Assembly (NCBI RefSeq): GCF_010731115.1
Contig: NZ_AP022616.1
Location: 1,054,001-1,118,000 of the forward strand
Source: Mycolicibacterium phocaicum
GTDB taxonomy: Bacteria; Actinomycetota; Actinomycetes; Mycobacteriales; Mycobacteriaceae
Direction of reading: 5' to 3'
DNA: 64,000 bases
Shown piece after piece: positions 20,186 through 29,612 of this stretch. Numbering within the stretch: position 1 is the stretch's first letter; each line of letters starts with the position of its first letter. The notes under the pieces were generated by a model, which was given only the letters and a program-made list of their open reading frames with translations, made no database searches and was not told the DNA's origin. The position numbers and the translations under genes are program-made.

Positions 20186-21235
20186 TCAACGCGCCGCGCG
20201 GGGGGCACCGGCCTCGTCGACCGCCGTGTGGATGAACCGCATCTTCTCGAGCACCGCGGCCGGCAGCACGAACGGGTACAGGTCGTCCTTGCCCATCGAC
20301 CGGTTGACCATGTTCAACGCCCAGGCCAGCGGTAGCCAGAGCTCGATGAGGGTGTCAAATCCGCTGGGGCCCAGCACCCGACGTTCGAAGGTGGCACCGG
20401 CGGGCGCGAAACCGAAGGCCGCCGCGGTGTCGAGTGCGTCCCGGATGTGCAGATAGTGCGCGAACGTCTCGGCCCAGTCCTCGGCCGGATGCATCGTCGC
20501 GTAGGACGACACGTACTGCTCCTCCCACCCGGCGGGCGCACCATCGCGGTAGTGCCGGTCCAGCGCCGCCTGGTAGTCGGCGTCGGGGTCCCCGAACAGT
20601 TCGGTGAACCGCGCGACGGCATCGGGCGACGGCTGCACCAGCCGGTAGAAGTAGTAATGCCCGATCTCGTGGCGGAAGTGGCCCAGCAGAGTTCGGTAGG
20701 GCTCGGCCATGGCGATGCGCAGTTGTTCGCGGTGCACGTCGTCACCCTCGGCGAGGTCCAGGGTGATGACCCCGTCCTGATGGCCGGTGAACACCTTGTC
20801 CACCTCGCTGGACAGCAGGTCGAAGGCCAGACCCTGAGCCGGGTCGCTGTCGCGCCCGATGATCGGCAGGCCCAGCTCCGACAGTTCGGCGATCAGCCGG
20901 CGCTTGGCCTGCTCGGCGACCGCGAAGGCCGCCATGGCCTTGGTGTCATCGTCGGCGGGCCGGGTCCGGGTCAACGCGCACGATGGGCACAGTTGCCGCA
21001 CCGGCTCGATCCGGACCAGCCAATTGCATTGCGCCAAATGCAGATTCGCGCACAGCTGGTAGTCGGTCGAGGCCACCGCGCCGGCATGGTCGCTGTCGCC
21101 GTTGCTGTCCGGCGGCGCGATCACCAGCAGCGCCATGTCGTCCAGGGAGAAGCCGAGCGCGCTGCCGCAGCCCAGGCACAGCGAGTTCTCGAAGGCCAGT
21201 CGCTGCCCGCAGTTCGGGCAGTTGAAGTCACGCAC
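20186..21235 (-). CDS. Zinc-ribbon putative metallopeptidase (Rv2568c-like)
   Basis: This 349-residue protein starts with a zinc ribbon (C6, C9, C20, C23). A second Cys pair follows (QLCPSCALTR near 81-90), then a zincin motif HEIGH (189-193). The downstream conserved block YQAALDRHYRDGAPAGWEEQ and EDWAETFAHYLHIRD may supply the third ligand. It has no signal peptide and is probably cytoplasmic. GTG start with GGGAGGA seven bases upstream, inside the end of the transglutaminase gene (8-base overlap). Together with the two transglutaminases and the ATP-grasp protein it forms one coupled operon, so it may trim the peptide product. The role is inferred. Confidence 0.86.
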   Translation of the reverse strand: MRDFNCPNCGQRLAFENSLCLGCGSALGFSLDDMALLVIAPPDSNGDSDHAGAVASTDYQLCANLHLAQCNWLVRIEPVRQLCPSCALTRTRPADDDTKAMAAFAVAEQAKRRLIAELSELGLPIIGRDSDPAQGLAFDLLSSEVDKVFTGHQDGVITLDLAEGDDVHREQLRIAMAEPYRTLLGHFRHEIGHYYFYRLVQPSPDAVARFTELFGDPDADYQAALDRHYRDGAPAGWEEQYVSSYATMHPAEDWAETFAHYLHIRDALDTAAAFGFAPAGATFERRVLGPSGFDTLIELWLPLAWALNMVNRSMGKDDLYPFVLPAAVLEKMRFIHTAVDEAGAPRAAR

Positions 21236-22124
21236 GCAGTTGTCCTCCCACAATTGGTGCGACGTCGACGGAGACGTCGATGATGCTGCTCTCGGAGTCG
21301 GTGTAGATGATGCCGCGCAGCGGCGGCACATCGGCGTAGTCCCTGCCGAACCCCACCACGATGTAGCGCTCGTCGACCATCTGGTCGTTGGTCGGGTCGA
21401 GCCCCAGCCACTGGTTCTGCGGCGTCCACACCGACGCCCAGGCATGGGTGGCGTCGATACCCACCATCCGTTCCTTCCCCGGCGGCGGGTCGGTCGCCAG
21501 ATATCCCGAGACATAGCTCGCCGCAAGACCGTTCGCCCGCAGGCACGCGATGGCCAGGCGGGCGAAGTCCTGACATACCCCTTCGCGGGCGGCCAAAACC
21601 TCCGCGACCCGGGTGGACACCGTCGTCGACCCGGACCGGTAGGTGAAGTCGGCGAAGATGCGCGAGTTCAGCTCGCGCAGCACCTCGATCAGCGGCCGGC
21701 CGGGCGCGAAACTCGGTGCGGCGTAATCCCGCACCTCGTCGGTGATCTCCGCGGGCTGCAGATCCAGCACGAATTCGGTGGCCAGCGCACCGTCCGGCCC
21801 GGACGGCCGGGAGTCCTCCCACGGCGCCACGGCGGCTCCCGCCGCATACCACTCGGCGGGCGGCGGGTCGACCTCGACGATGCTGCGCCCGGTCACGACG
21901 AGTTCCTGATGTGGTTGTGTCACATGGAAATACGAGCTGATGTTGCCGTAGGCGTCCCGGCTCGTGGAACGGTCGGCGGGTTCAGGATCGATGTTGAGCC
22001 GATACGACTGGCAGCGCTGCTGGCCGCTGTCGCGCGGGGTGAGGAATCCGCGGCCGTACGAGCTGGTGACGACGTCCGAGTAGCGATAGCGCGTGCGGTG
22101 GGTGATCTGGTACTCGCGGCTCAT
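21228..22124 (-). CDS. Transglutaminase-like cysteine peptidase (Rv2569c-like)
   Basis: This 298-residue protein has an N-terminal beta domain (MSREYQITHRTRYRYSDVV), then a transglutaminase core with the triad C184 (EGVCQDFARL), H227 (DATHAWASVW) and D243 (GLDPTNDQ). Bacterial members usually act as peptidases or amidases rather than crosslinkers. It has no signal peptide. The ATG (22122-22124) overlaps the stop of the ATP-grasp/alpha-E gene as ATGA, and its stop overlaps the metallopeptidase by 8 bases. The longer open frame upstream is an out-of-frame reading of the neighbour. Confidence 0.93.
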   Translation of the reverse strand: MSREYQITHRTRYRYSDVVTSSYGRGFLTPRDSGQQRCQSYRLNIDPEPADRSTSRDAYGNISSYFHVTQPHQELVVTGRSIVEVDPPPAEWYAAGAAVAPWEDSRPSGPDGALATEFVLDLQPAEITDEVRDYAAPSFAPGRPLIEVLRELNSRIFADFTYRSGSTTVSTRVAEVLAAREGVCQDFARLAIACLRANGLAASYVSGYLATDPPPGKERMVGIDATHAWASVWTPQNQWLGLDPTNDQMVDERYIVVGFGRDYADVPPLRGIIYTDSESSIIDVSVDVAPIVGGQLRA

Positions 22125-24805
22125 GGCATCTGCCGCCGTTCGTCGGGACCCCACAGCGGCTGCATGCCACTCGGCAGGGCCAGGTGGGCGGCGCGGATCA
22201 GCTCGGACAGCTCCCGCAGATCGGTGTGCATACCGTCGAGCAGCTCGGCGAGTTCGTCGCGCCGCCCGTCGTCGGTGACGTGCTCGAGGTCGGCCGGATC
22301 CTGGCGGCGTAGCCGGGCGGCGATCTCGTCGATCATCCGCTCCGGCCGGGTGGATCCGGTCGAGGACGGCAGTGCCCGCAGATCGGCGCGCAACCGCTCG
22401 AACTGGAAGGCCAGCGACCGCGGATTCTCCTCGTCGAACAACACCAGGTCGGCGATGGCTGCCACGCTCACCTGTCCCAGCATGCGCCTGCGGTACATCA
22501 CCGCCGATTCGCACACCACGAGGACGGACTCGCTGACGGTCCGTTCGGTCTCGGCGCTGTGGGCGGTGGTGAGGGTGGCCCGCAGCAGCGCGGTCAGGCC
22601 GAGACCGCGCTCGATGCGCTTGCCGATGTCCATCATCGTCCAGCCGACGTCGCGGACCATGGATTCGGCCGCCACGCCCGACAGGGCCAGCATGCCGGCC
22701 AGCGTCTGACTCGGCGCGGTGGACAGGTACGCCTCGCCCTTGGTCTTCGAATCCGGCGGTGGCAGCGTCGTGCCCTGGCGGTGTCGAGCGCGGTCGGACG
22801 GCTGCAGCACCGCACGTTCGACGGCGGCCAGCACCATCCAGGTGTCGTTCGACATCTGGTCGCGGACCGCACGCGCGGCCAGGCCCAGCCGTTCCACCGA
22901 CTGCGCCAGCGAACCCGGGCGGTGCCGGTCCGCGGTGAGCGCCCACAGCGTCGTCGGCGTGATGGCCAGCTGTTCGGCGTAGTCGCCGTCGGCACCGGTG
23001 TCGGTGCCGGTGATCCGGCCCAGTGCGGTCAGCAGGACCGGCACGCAGTCGCTGCCGCCGAGGTCCCGCCGGTACCGGAATTCGTGGTAGCGCTCGCGGG
23101 TGACGGTGAGCAGCCGCGCGGTGAACTCGGCGCGTTCGGCGTACCGGCCCAGCCAGAACAGGTCGGAGAGCACACGCGGCGAGCTCACGGCGCGGGTCGG
23201 GCTCGCCGTCATCCCCGGCAGCTCGACCGGCTGCGCCTGCACGACCGCGGCCCGGTCGGGCGATCGCACCCAGACATCCTTGGCCGCAACGGTTTCCATG
23301 CCGTAGGCGGCGTGCCCCCGCGCCAGCACGTAGCCCAGGCCGCCGATCATCGGCGCGTAACCGCCACGCTGGGCGACGGTGAACAGCCGCATCCCGACGC
23401 TGCCTGCGGACAGTCCGCTCGGCAGCAGGTCCATCGGGGCCGTGGAGAACTCGGGCAGTTCCTGGCCCATCCATTGCCAGGGGGCGGCGGTGATCCGGGC
23501 GGCCAGCGCGGACCGCTTGGCGGCGGACAGGGCCGGGCCGACGATCGCCGGGCCGCCGGTCACCGGCCGGATCAAGAGGGTGGACAGCTTGCTCAACAGA
23601 TGCGAACGCTCGGCGTCGATGCCGCCCCAGAAACATCGGGCACTCGGCAGGTCCGGCGACTCCCCGGTGAGCAGCTCGGCCAGCTCGGGCAGGAACCGGG
23701 TGATTCCCGGGCTCTCGAGGATGCCGCTGCCCAGCGTGTTCACGACCGTCACCGCCCCGCGGCGCAGCACCTCGACGAGTCCCACCACGCCGAGGCGGGA
23801 GTCCGGACGCAGATCCAGCGGATCGACGTACTCGGCATCGACCCGGCGAAGTACGACATCGACGCGCTTGAGGGTGCCCAGGGAGCGCATCCAGAGGTTG
23901 CCGTCGCGCACGACGAGGTCGGCGCTCTCGACCAACGGGAAGCCCAGCACACCCGCCAGGTAGGCCTGGTCGAAGGCGGTCTCGGAATGACTGCCGGGGC
24001 TGAGTACGACGACCACCGGTTCCCGCGCGGCCTCGGGCGCCGCGTCGATCAGTGCCAGCCGCAGCGCCTGCGCCCACGGCGACGCCGGACGCGGGGCCAC
24101 CTTCTCGTACAGCTCGGGCATGGCGTGCGCGACGACCCGCCGGTCGGCGAGCGCGTATCCGGCCCCCGAGGGCGCCTGCGTCCAGTCCGCGTTGACGACG
24201 AAGCCGCCGTCGCGGTGGCGGCTGACGTCGCAGCCGTGCAGGAACAGCTGGTGACGGCCCGGCACCGTGATGCCGCGGGCCGCCCGGACGTAGCCGGGGT
24301 GGGCGTACACCAGCTCCGGCGGCAGCACCCCGGAGGTGATGGCGCGGCGCGCGCCGTACAGGTCGGTGAGCACCGCGTCGAGCAGCCGGGAACGCTGCAC
24401 CAGTCCGGATTCGAGGGTGCGCCAGTCGGCCGCGGACAACACCAGGGGCAGCGCATCGAGCTGCCAGGTGTCCACCACCGGCGTGCCGTCGACATCGGTG
24501 ACGGTCTCACCGTCGCGGTCGACCTGCACGTAGCTGATGCCGTCGTTGTCGACGAGCTCTCGGACTACGCCACGCAGCTGATTCAGGCCGGCTCGGCCGC
24601 GGTCGCGGACGCAGTCGGTCAGCTCCTGCCAGGCCGGCCGGATCGCGCCCGACTCATCGACCAGTTCGTCGTAACCGGCCCCGGCGACGTCCCGGACGTC
24701 GAACAACGGTTCCTGGGCCCGGTCGGCCCGATACCCGGCCAGTGGGTCGCCGACGGGCGCCGCCTCCTCGGCCAGCTCTGGGGATCTGTGTGTACGGAGA
24801 ACCAT
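22121..24805 (-). CDS. Circularly permuted ATP-grasp / alpha-E fusion protein (Rv2567-like)
   Basis: This 894-residue protein fuses a circularly permuted type 2 ATP-grasp ligase (about residues 60-530: GISYVQVDRDGE, FLHGCDVSRHRDGGFVV, VLSPGSHSETAFDQAYLA, GGLGYVLARGHAAYG) to an all-helical alpha-E domain (from about 560: SDLFWLGRYAERAEFTARLL). ATP-grasp enzymes join a carboxylate to an amine. The alpha-E domain always travels with such ligases and transglutaminases. Its start codon shares one base with the stop of the DUF2126 gene (TAATG) and its stop overlaps the transglutaminase start. The acceptor and donor peptides are unknown. In many bacteria the two domains are separate genes. Confidence 0.93.
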   Translation of the reverse strand: MVLRTHRSPELAEEAAPVGDPLAGYRADRAQEPLFDVRDVAGAGYDELVDESGAIRPAWQELTDCVRDRGRAGLNQLRGVVRELVDNDGISYVQVDRDGETVTDVDGTPVVDTWQLDALPLVLSAADWRTLESGLVQRSRLLDAVLTDLYGARRAITSGVLPPELVYAHPGYVRAARGITVPGRHQLFLHGCDVSRHRDGGFVVNADWTQAPSGAGYALADRRVVAHAMPELYEKVAPRPASPWAQALRLALIDAAPEAAREPVVVVLSPGSHSETAFDQAYLAGVLGFPLVESADLVVRDGNLWMRSLGTLKRVDVVLRRVDAEYVDPLDLRPDSRLGVVGLVEVLRRGAVTVVNTLGSGILESPGITRFLPELAELLTGESPDLPSARCFWGGIDAERSHLLSKLSTLLIRPVTGGPAIVGPALSAAKRSALAARITAAPWQWMGQELPEFSTAPMDLLPSGLSAGSVGMRLFTVAQRGGYAPMIGGLGYVLARGHAAYGMETVAAKDVWVRSPDRAAVVQAQPVELPGMTASPTRAVSSPRVLSDLFWLGRYAERAEFTARLLTVTRERYHEFRYRRDLGGSDCVPVLLTALGRITGTDTGADGDYAEQLAITPTTLWALTADRHRPGSLAQSVERLGLAARAVRDQMSNDTWMVLAAVERAVLQPSDRARHRQGTTLPPPDSKTKGEAYLSTAPSQTLAGMLALSGVAAESMVRDVGWTMMDIGKRIERGLGLTALLRATLTTAHSAETERTVSESVLVVCESAVMYRRRMLGQVSVAAIADLVLFDEENPRSLAFQFERLRADLRALPSSTGSTRPERMIDEIAARLRRQDPADLEHVTDDGRRDELAELLDGMHTDLRELSELIRAAHLALPSGMQPLWGPDERRQMP

Positions 24806-27800
24806 TACCGCAGAACGGTACGCACCCGGCGCAGATCGAGGATGCCCGACGCACCGCCATCGGTGGATTGACGGGCCCGCTTCTCCCGGAGATCGGCCAG
24901 ATCAACAGTGCCCGGGGTGAATCCGATGGCCTCGAAACGACGGCCCCGACGCGACTCGGCCTCGACGGCGTTGACCGGCGGGGTGTCGTAGGCGCGGCCG
25001 CCGGGGTGTGAGACGTGGTAGGTACAGCCACCTTTGGAGAATCCCGTGAAGCCGTCCACCAGCTCGAACCGCAGCGGCCCGTCGACGGTGATGGTGGGGT
25101 GCAGCGCGCTCGGAGGTTGCCACGCCCGGTACCGGACGCCGCCGACCTGGACGTCCGGTGAGTCGGTGGCGAGCAGCGGGATGGGATGGCCGTTGACCGT
25201 GACCAGGTACCGGTTGCGGTCGGCGCCGATCAACCGGACCTGCAGCCGTTCCACCGAGGAGTCGACGTAGCGCGCGGTGCCGGTGCCGGTCGATTCCTCA
25301 CCCAGGGTGTTCCACGGCTCGATGGCGCCGCGCAGCTCCAGTTCGGCGCCGTCCAGGATCACGCTGCCGATCCGCGGAAAGCGGAACTCGGTGAACGGGT
25401 CCAGCCAGCTGGTGTCGAACGCGATGCCGTGCGCCCGCAGGTCGGCCGCGACCTCGGCGATGTCTTGGATGATGAAGTGCGGCAACAGGTATCGGCCGTG
25501 CAGGTTCTCGCCGTGCCGGATCAGCGGGGCCCGCAGTGGCTCGTCCCAGAACCAGGCGACCAGTGACCGCACCAGCAGCGACTGCACCATGGCCATCTGG
25601 AAATGCGGCGGCATCTCGAAGCCGCGGAGCTCGAGCAGGCCGAGCCGGCCGCGGGCGCTGTCGGGGTTGTAGAGCTTGTCGATGCAGAACTCGGCGCGGT
25701 GCGTGTTCCCGGTGATGTCGGTCAGGAGGTGCCGCAGGGCGCGGTCGATGGCCCACGGCGATCCCTCAGCGACTCGGTCGATCTCCGCGAATGCGATCTC
25801 GAGCTCGTACAGCGCCTCGAGGCGGCCTTCGTCGACACGCGGGGCCTGCGACGTGGTCCCGATGAACCGGCCGGAGAACAGGTACGACAGCGCCGGATGC
25901 CGTTGCCAGTACGTCAACATCGACACCAGCAGGTCGGGCCGGCGCAGCAGCGGTGAGTCGGCGGGCGTGACGCCGCCGAGGGTGATGTGGTTGCCGCCAC
26001 CGGTGCCACCGTGGGTGCCGTCGACGTCGAAGGACTCCGTGCCGAGCCGGGCCTGCCGGGCCGCCTCGTACAGCGTCTCCAGTTGTGCGGCCTGCTCGGC
26101 GAAGCCCGCCGTCGGCGCCACGTTGACCTCGATGACGCCGGGGTCGGGGGTGACGGTCATCTGCTGGAGCCTGGCGTCCGGCGGCGGTCCGTAGCCTTCG
26201 AGCACGACGGGCACGCCGATGTTCGCGGCGGCCTTCTCGATCCGTCCGACCAGATCGGCGAAATCGTCGAATTCCGTTGTGGGCGGCAGGAATACGTACA
26301 GCAGGCCGTCACGTACCTCGGCCACCAGGGCGGTGGTGGGCGCGCCGTCGGCGCTGACGACGGTCGCCGGTCCGGCGGGGTTGTCGGCGCGCCCGGGCGC
26401 CAGCGGGTCGGCGTCGGGCACCGGCCGCGGCGGCTGCCAACTGATCGAGTTCAGCGGCAACCGCAAGCCCGCCGGGGAATCGCCGCCCGTGAGCACCAGT
26501 CGCCCGCGGCGCAGGCGCCAGTCGGCGGAGACCCAGCCGGAGTCGTCGTCGCTGCGGTGCAGCGGCAGGACGTGGGCCGCGGGTTCGGTGACCGCGGCAT
26601 CGAGCTTGTCCGCCAGGGCTTTCCGCTGTGCCGCGCCGTCGTCGGCCAGATCGTCGGTGACCGGATCCCCTTCGGGCCGGCGGACGGCGTCGGCCAGCCG
26701 GGCGAGGGCGTCCTCGTACGCCGGACGCACCTGGCTGTCCGGCAATCCGAGTCCGGCGGCGATCTCGGCAAGCAGCCGGCGCGCCGCATCCGTTGCGGCC
26801 GCATGAGACTCCCCGGACCATGGATCGGCCAGCAGCGTCGCATCGGTCCACAGCGGCGTCCCGTCGGTGCGCCACATCAGCCCGATCTGCCAGCGCGGCA
26901 ACGGCTCTCCCGGATACCACTTACCCTGGCTGCGCTGCACCAGCCCGTCGGGCGCCCAGGCGGCTTTCAGCTGCGCGGTCAGCGCGGAAGCGAGTGTGCG
27001 CTTGTGCGGTCCGTCGGCGGCCGTGGTCCATTCGTCGTCGGTCTGGTTGTCGATCGAGACGAAGGTGGGTTCGCCGCCGACCGTCAGGCGCACGTCGCGT
27101 TCGGCCATCCGGTCGTCGATGACTGCGCCGAGGGCTTGGATCGATTCCCACGCCTGTTCGGTGTAGGGCAGGGTGACGCGCGGGTCCTCGTGCACCCGCG
27201 TCACCACGTTGACGAAGTCGAGGGTGGATTCGCACGGTTCGACGGCGCCGGTGATCGGGGCCGCCGATTCCGGGTGCGGCGTCGCCGACAGCGGGATGTG
27301 GCCCTCCCCGGCGAGCAGACCGGAGGTCGGGTCGAGGCCGACCCAGCCGGCGCCAGGGATGTACACCTCGGTCCAGGCGTGCAGGTCGGTGAAGTCGGCG
27401 GCGGGGCCCGAGGGTCCGTCGAGCGCCTCGATGTCGGCGCTCAGCTGTACGAGATAACCGGACACGAAGCGGGCCGCGAAGCCCATCTTCCGCAGGATCG
27501 CGACCAGGAGCCAGGCGGAGTCCCGGCACGAGCCGATGCCGGTGCGCAGGGTGAAATCCGGTGTCTGGACGCCGGGTTCGAGGCGGACGCTGTAGCCGAC
27601 GTCGGCGGTGACCGCCCGGTTCAGCGACACCAGGAAGTCGATGGTGCCGGTGCCCGGCACCACGTCGAAGTTCCGGACCCAGGCCGCCGTCAGATCGTCG
27701 GCGTCGTCGACGGGACGCAGGTAGGGCTTGAGGTCCTCGAGCAGGTTGTCCGGGTAGGCGAACGGGACGGTTTCGGCCCATTCCTCGATGAAGAAGTCGA

Positions 27801-28071
27801 ACGGGTTGATGACCTTGAGGTCGGCGATCAGGCCGACGGTGATGCTCAGGCGGGTGGCGCGGTTCGGAAATACCAAGCGCCCCACGAAGTTACCGAAGGC
27901 GTCCTGTTGCCAGTTGATGAAGTGGTCGGCGGGTTCGACCTGCAGCGAGTAGGCCTCGATCGGCGTGCGCGAGTGCGGCGCGGGACGCAGCCGGACCACG
28001 TGCGGGTACACCTTGACCAGCCGGTCGAACGTGTAGCTCGTGCGGTGCTCCAGCGCCACCTTGATTGCCAT
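24805..28071 (-). CDS. Transglutaminase domain plus DUF2126 protein (Rv2566-like)
   Basis: This large protein of 1088 residues has an N-terminal beta domain (MAIKVALEHRTSYTFDRLVK) and a transglutaminase core with C182 (GIGSCRDSAWLL), H231 (FTDLHAWTEVY) and D247 (VGLDPTSG). The DUF2126 region follows from about residue 330 (VRLTVGGEPTFVSIDNQTDD) to the C terminus, including GTGGGNHITLGGVTPADSPL. I recall DUF2126 being suspected of an amide-ligase fold, but this is not certain. ATG at 28069-28071 with a weak GGGA upstream; the frame is open far beyond it without homology. It is first in the operon and is coupled to the ATP-grasp gene. Confidence 0.92.
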   Translation of the reverse strand: MAIKVALEHRTSYTFDRLVKVYPHVVRLRPAPHSRTPIEAYSLQVEPADHFINWQQDAFGNFVGRLVFPNRATRLSITVGLIADLKVINPFDFFIEEWAETVPFAYPDNLLEDLKPYLRPVDDADDLTAAWVRNFDVVPGTGTIDFLVSLNRAVTADVGYSVRLEPGVQTPDFTLRTGIGSCRDSAWLLVAILRKMGFAARFVSGYLVQLSADIEALDGPSGPAADFTDLHAWTEVYIPGAGWVGLDPTSGLLAGEGHIPLSATPHPESAAPITGAVEPCESTLDFVNVVTRVHEDPRVTLPYTEQAWESIQALGAVIDDRMAERDVRLTVGGEPTFVSIDNQTDDEWTTAADGPHKRTLASALTAQLKAAWAPDGLVQRSQGKWYPGEPLPRWQIGLMWRTDGTPLWTDATLLADPWSGESHAAATDAARRLLAEIAAGLGLPDSQVRPAYEDALARLADAVRRPEGDPVTDDLADDGAAQRKALADKLDAAVTEPAAHVLPLHRSDDDSGWVSADWRLRRGRLVLTGGDSPAGLRLPLNSISWQPPRPVPDADPLAPGRADNPAGPATVVSADGAPTTALVAEVRDGLLYVFLPPTTEFDDFADLVGRIEKAAANIGVPVVLEGYGPPPDARLQQMTVTPDPGVIEVNVAPTAGFAEQAAQLETLYEAARQARLGTESFDVDGTHGGTGGGNHITLGGVTPADSPLLRRPDLLVSMLTYWQRHPALSYLFSGRFIGTTSQAPRVDEGRLEALYELEIAFAEIDRVAEGSPWAIDRALRHLLTDITGNTHRAEFCIDKLYNPDSARGRLGLLELRGFEMPPHFQMAMVQSLLVRSLVAWFWDEPLRAPLIRHGENLHGRYLLPHFIIQDIAEVAADLRAHGIAFDTSWLDPFTEFRFPRIGSVILDGAELELRGAIEPWNTLGEESTGTGTARYVDSSVERLQVRLIGADRNRYLVTVNGHPIPLLATDSPDVQVGGVRYRAWQPPSALHPTITVDGPLRFELVDGFTGFSKGGCTYHVSHPGGRAYDTPPVNAVEAESRRGRRFEAIGFTPGTVDLADLREKRARQSTDGGASGILDLRRVRTVLR

Positions 28072-28118
28072 AGCGATCGATCCCACCACAAGAACCGGCA
28101 GGTCGCAGGGCGAGAAAA

Positions 28119-29030
28119 TTAGTGGCGGCGGGCCCGGTTGTACCCGGCCAGGACCAGCACCCCCGCCGCCACGATGCCGACCATGTTGACTGCCAGCTGT
28201 CCGGCCGACGCCAGGGCCACATCCCAGTCGCGTGTGGTGGCCGCGACCACCGACATGCCGGCCGCGGGGACCGTCGTCACCGAGATGAAGACCCCAACCA
28301 GTGCAGCCGATTTCGAGGTCACGAGGGAAAGCATCCCGGCCGCTCCGGCCAGCAGTGCCACCACGAACGAGAACGGGCCGACCTGGAAGATGAAGTCGAC
28401 GTTCTGCAGCTGGTGGATGCTGCGCAGCGTCACCCAGCCCAGCGCCTCGAAGCCGAGCGTGGCCACGGCTGTGACGAGCATCGCCGCCGGGAAGCCGACG
28501 AGCAGGGCCAGCGCCGCGCGTTTGGCGAGATAGCCCTTGCGCCGCACCACCGCCACCGCCAGCGCGGCCAGCGGCCCGAATTCGGGGCCCACCACCATCG
28601 CGCCGACGACGGTGATCGCCGAATCGGTCAGGACGCCGACCGCGGCCAGCAGACATGCGATGCACAGGAACGCCATGTAGGAGATGCCGAGGCTGCTCTG
28701 CTCCCGGGTGCGCAGCACCAGCTCGTCCCAGACCACGGCGTCTTCGCCGTCGCCGTCGATCTCGTCCTCGGCGCGGTAGGCGGCCGTCGACAGCACGGTG
28801 TCGAGCACCTCCATCGTGATGGCGCCGTCCTGGTCGATGCCGAGCGCCCGCAGCCCGCTGATCAGCCCGTCGGCGGCGTCGCGGGCGATGTCGGCGGTGA
28901 TCACGTCGCCGCGCGGATCGATCGCGGCGCCCGGGTGGGCCACCACGTTGGCGATGCCGCCGTGGTGCCGGTAGAGCTCGAGCACCGAATCGGCGAGTTC
29001 CGGCGGGGTGATCACGCGTAGATGCAGCAC
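28119..29030 (-). CDS. DUF389 family membrane protein
   Basis: This 303-residue protein has a soluble N-terminal domain (1-105) and about six membrane helices starting at SLGISYMAFLCIACLLAAVG. The family signature is ITVVGAMVVGPEFGPLAALA. DUF389 (TIGR00341-like) proteins are polytopic and of unknown function. The GTG start has no clear ribosome binding site. It lies 47 bases upstream of the DUF2126 gene on the same strand and might share its transcript. It follows the HxlR regulator by nine bases. Confidence 0.87.
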   Translation of the reverse strand: MLHLRVITPPELADSVLELYRHHGGIANVVAHPGAAIDPRGDVITADIARDAADGLISGLRALGIDQDGAITMEVLDTVLSTAAYRAEDEIDGDGEDAVVWDELVLRTREQSSLGISYMAFLCIACLLAAVGVLTDSAITVVGAMVVGPEFGPLAALAVAVVRRKGYLAKRAALALLVGFPAAMLVTAVATLGFEALGWVTLRSIHQLQNVDFIFQVGPFSFVVALLAGAAGMLSLVTSKSAALVGVFISVTTVPAAGMSVVAATTRDWDVALASAGQLAVNMVGIVAAGVLVLAGYNRARRH

Positions 29031-29039
29031 GGCCGAAGA

Positions 29040-29516
29040 TTACCGACCGCGGCGGCGTGCCAGCTTCATCCCGAGTTCGTCGGGCGGCACTTCGTGTCCG
29101 TCCGCGCACCGAATCTGGACCGTGGCATCGGCGCCGCAGCCCAGGTGGGTCAGCCGCAGGCCGGTGTCGCCCAGGTGTTTGCGGCCCCACTCGAACATCG
29201 CCCACACCACCGGCATGAAGTCCGTGCCGGCCTGCGTCAGCACATACTCGTCGCGGCTGCGCTGACCCGGCTCCTGGTACGGTCGTTTCGTCAGCAGGCC
29301 GGCCGCCACCAGTTCCGCGAGCCGTGCCGACGTGGCGGCCTTGGTGATGCCGACCCGCTTGGCGAAGTCGTCGAAACGTGTTGTGCCGTAGTAGGCCTCG
29401 CGCATGAGCAGCATGGCGGATTTGGTGCCCACCAACGACATCGTCTTCTCGATGGCGCACTGACCGACCGCCGACCACTTGTCGCGTTCGGCGAGCACAC
29501 CCTGTAGCGCTGTCAT
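29040..29516 (-). CDS. HxlR family transcriptional regulator
   Basis: This 158-residue regulator contains the HxlR winged helix (RDKWSAVGQCAIEKTMSLVG, FDDFAKRVGITKAATSARLA, YVLTQAGTDFMPVVWAMFEW). It ends in a Cys-containing tail (THLGCGADATVQIRC) that might sense redox change; that is inference. HxlR proteins bind as dimers to inverted repeats. Four half-sites lie in the gap to the divergent thiolase gene, which is therefore the likely target. I chose ATG at 29514-29516. A GTG three codons upstream is possible. Confidence 0.9.
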   Translation of the reverse strand: MTALQGVLAERDKWSAVGQCAIEKTMSLVGTKSAMLLMREAYYGTTRFDDFAKRVGITKAATSARLAELVAAGLLTKRPYQEPGQRSRDEYVLTQAGTDFMPVVWAMFEWGRKHLGDTGLRLTHLGCGADATVQIRCADGHEVPPDELGMKLARRRGR

Positions 29517-29532
29517 GCGGATCACTCTACCG

Positions 29533-29589
29533 CTGGGTTGCTCTTGCCATACCCAGGTGTTAGATCTGAGTATAGGAAGCAGTACTCAG
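29533..29589. promoter_or_regulatory. Four alternating half-sites between HxlR and thiolase genes
   Basis: CTGGGTTG (29533-29540), ATACCCAG (29549-29556), CTGAGTAT (29566-29573) and GTACTCAG (29582-29589) are versions of one 8-base half-site in alternating orientation. They form two successive inverted repeats. The middle pair matches at 7 of 8 positions. They fill the promoter gap between the divergent HxlR and thiolase genes, which fits an HxlR operator with two dimers. Confidence 0.55.
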
Positions 29590-29612
29590 CGTGGAGTTAC
29601 AGGAGGATTCTC

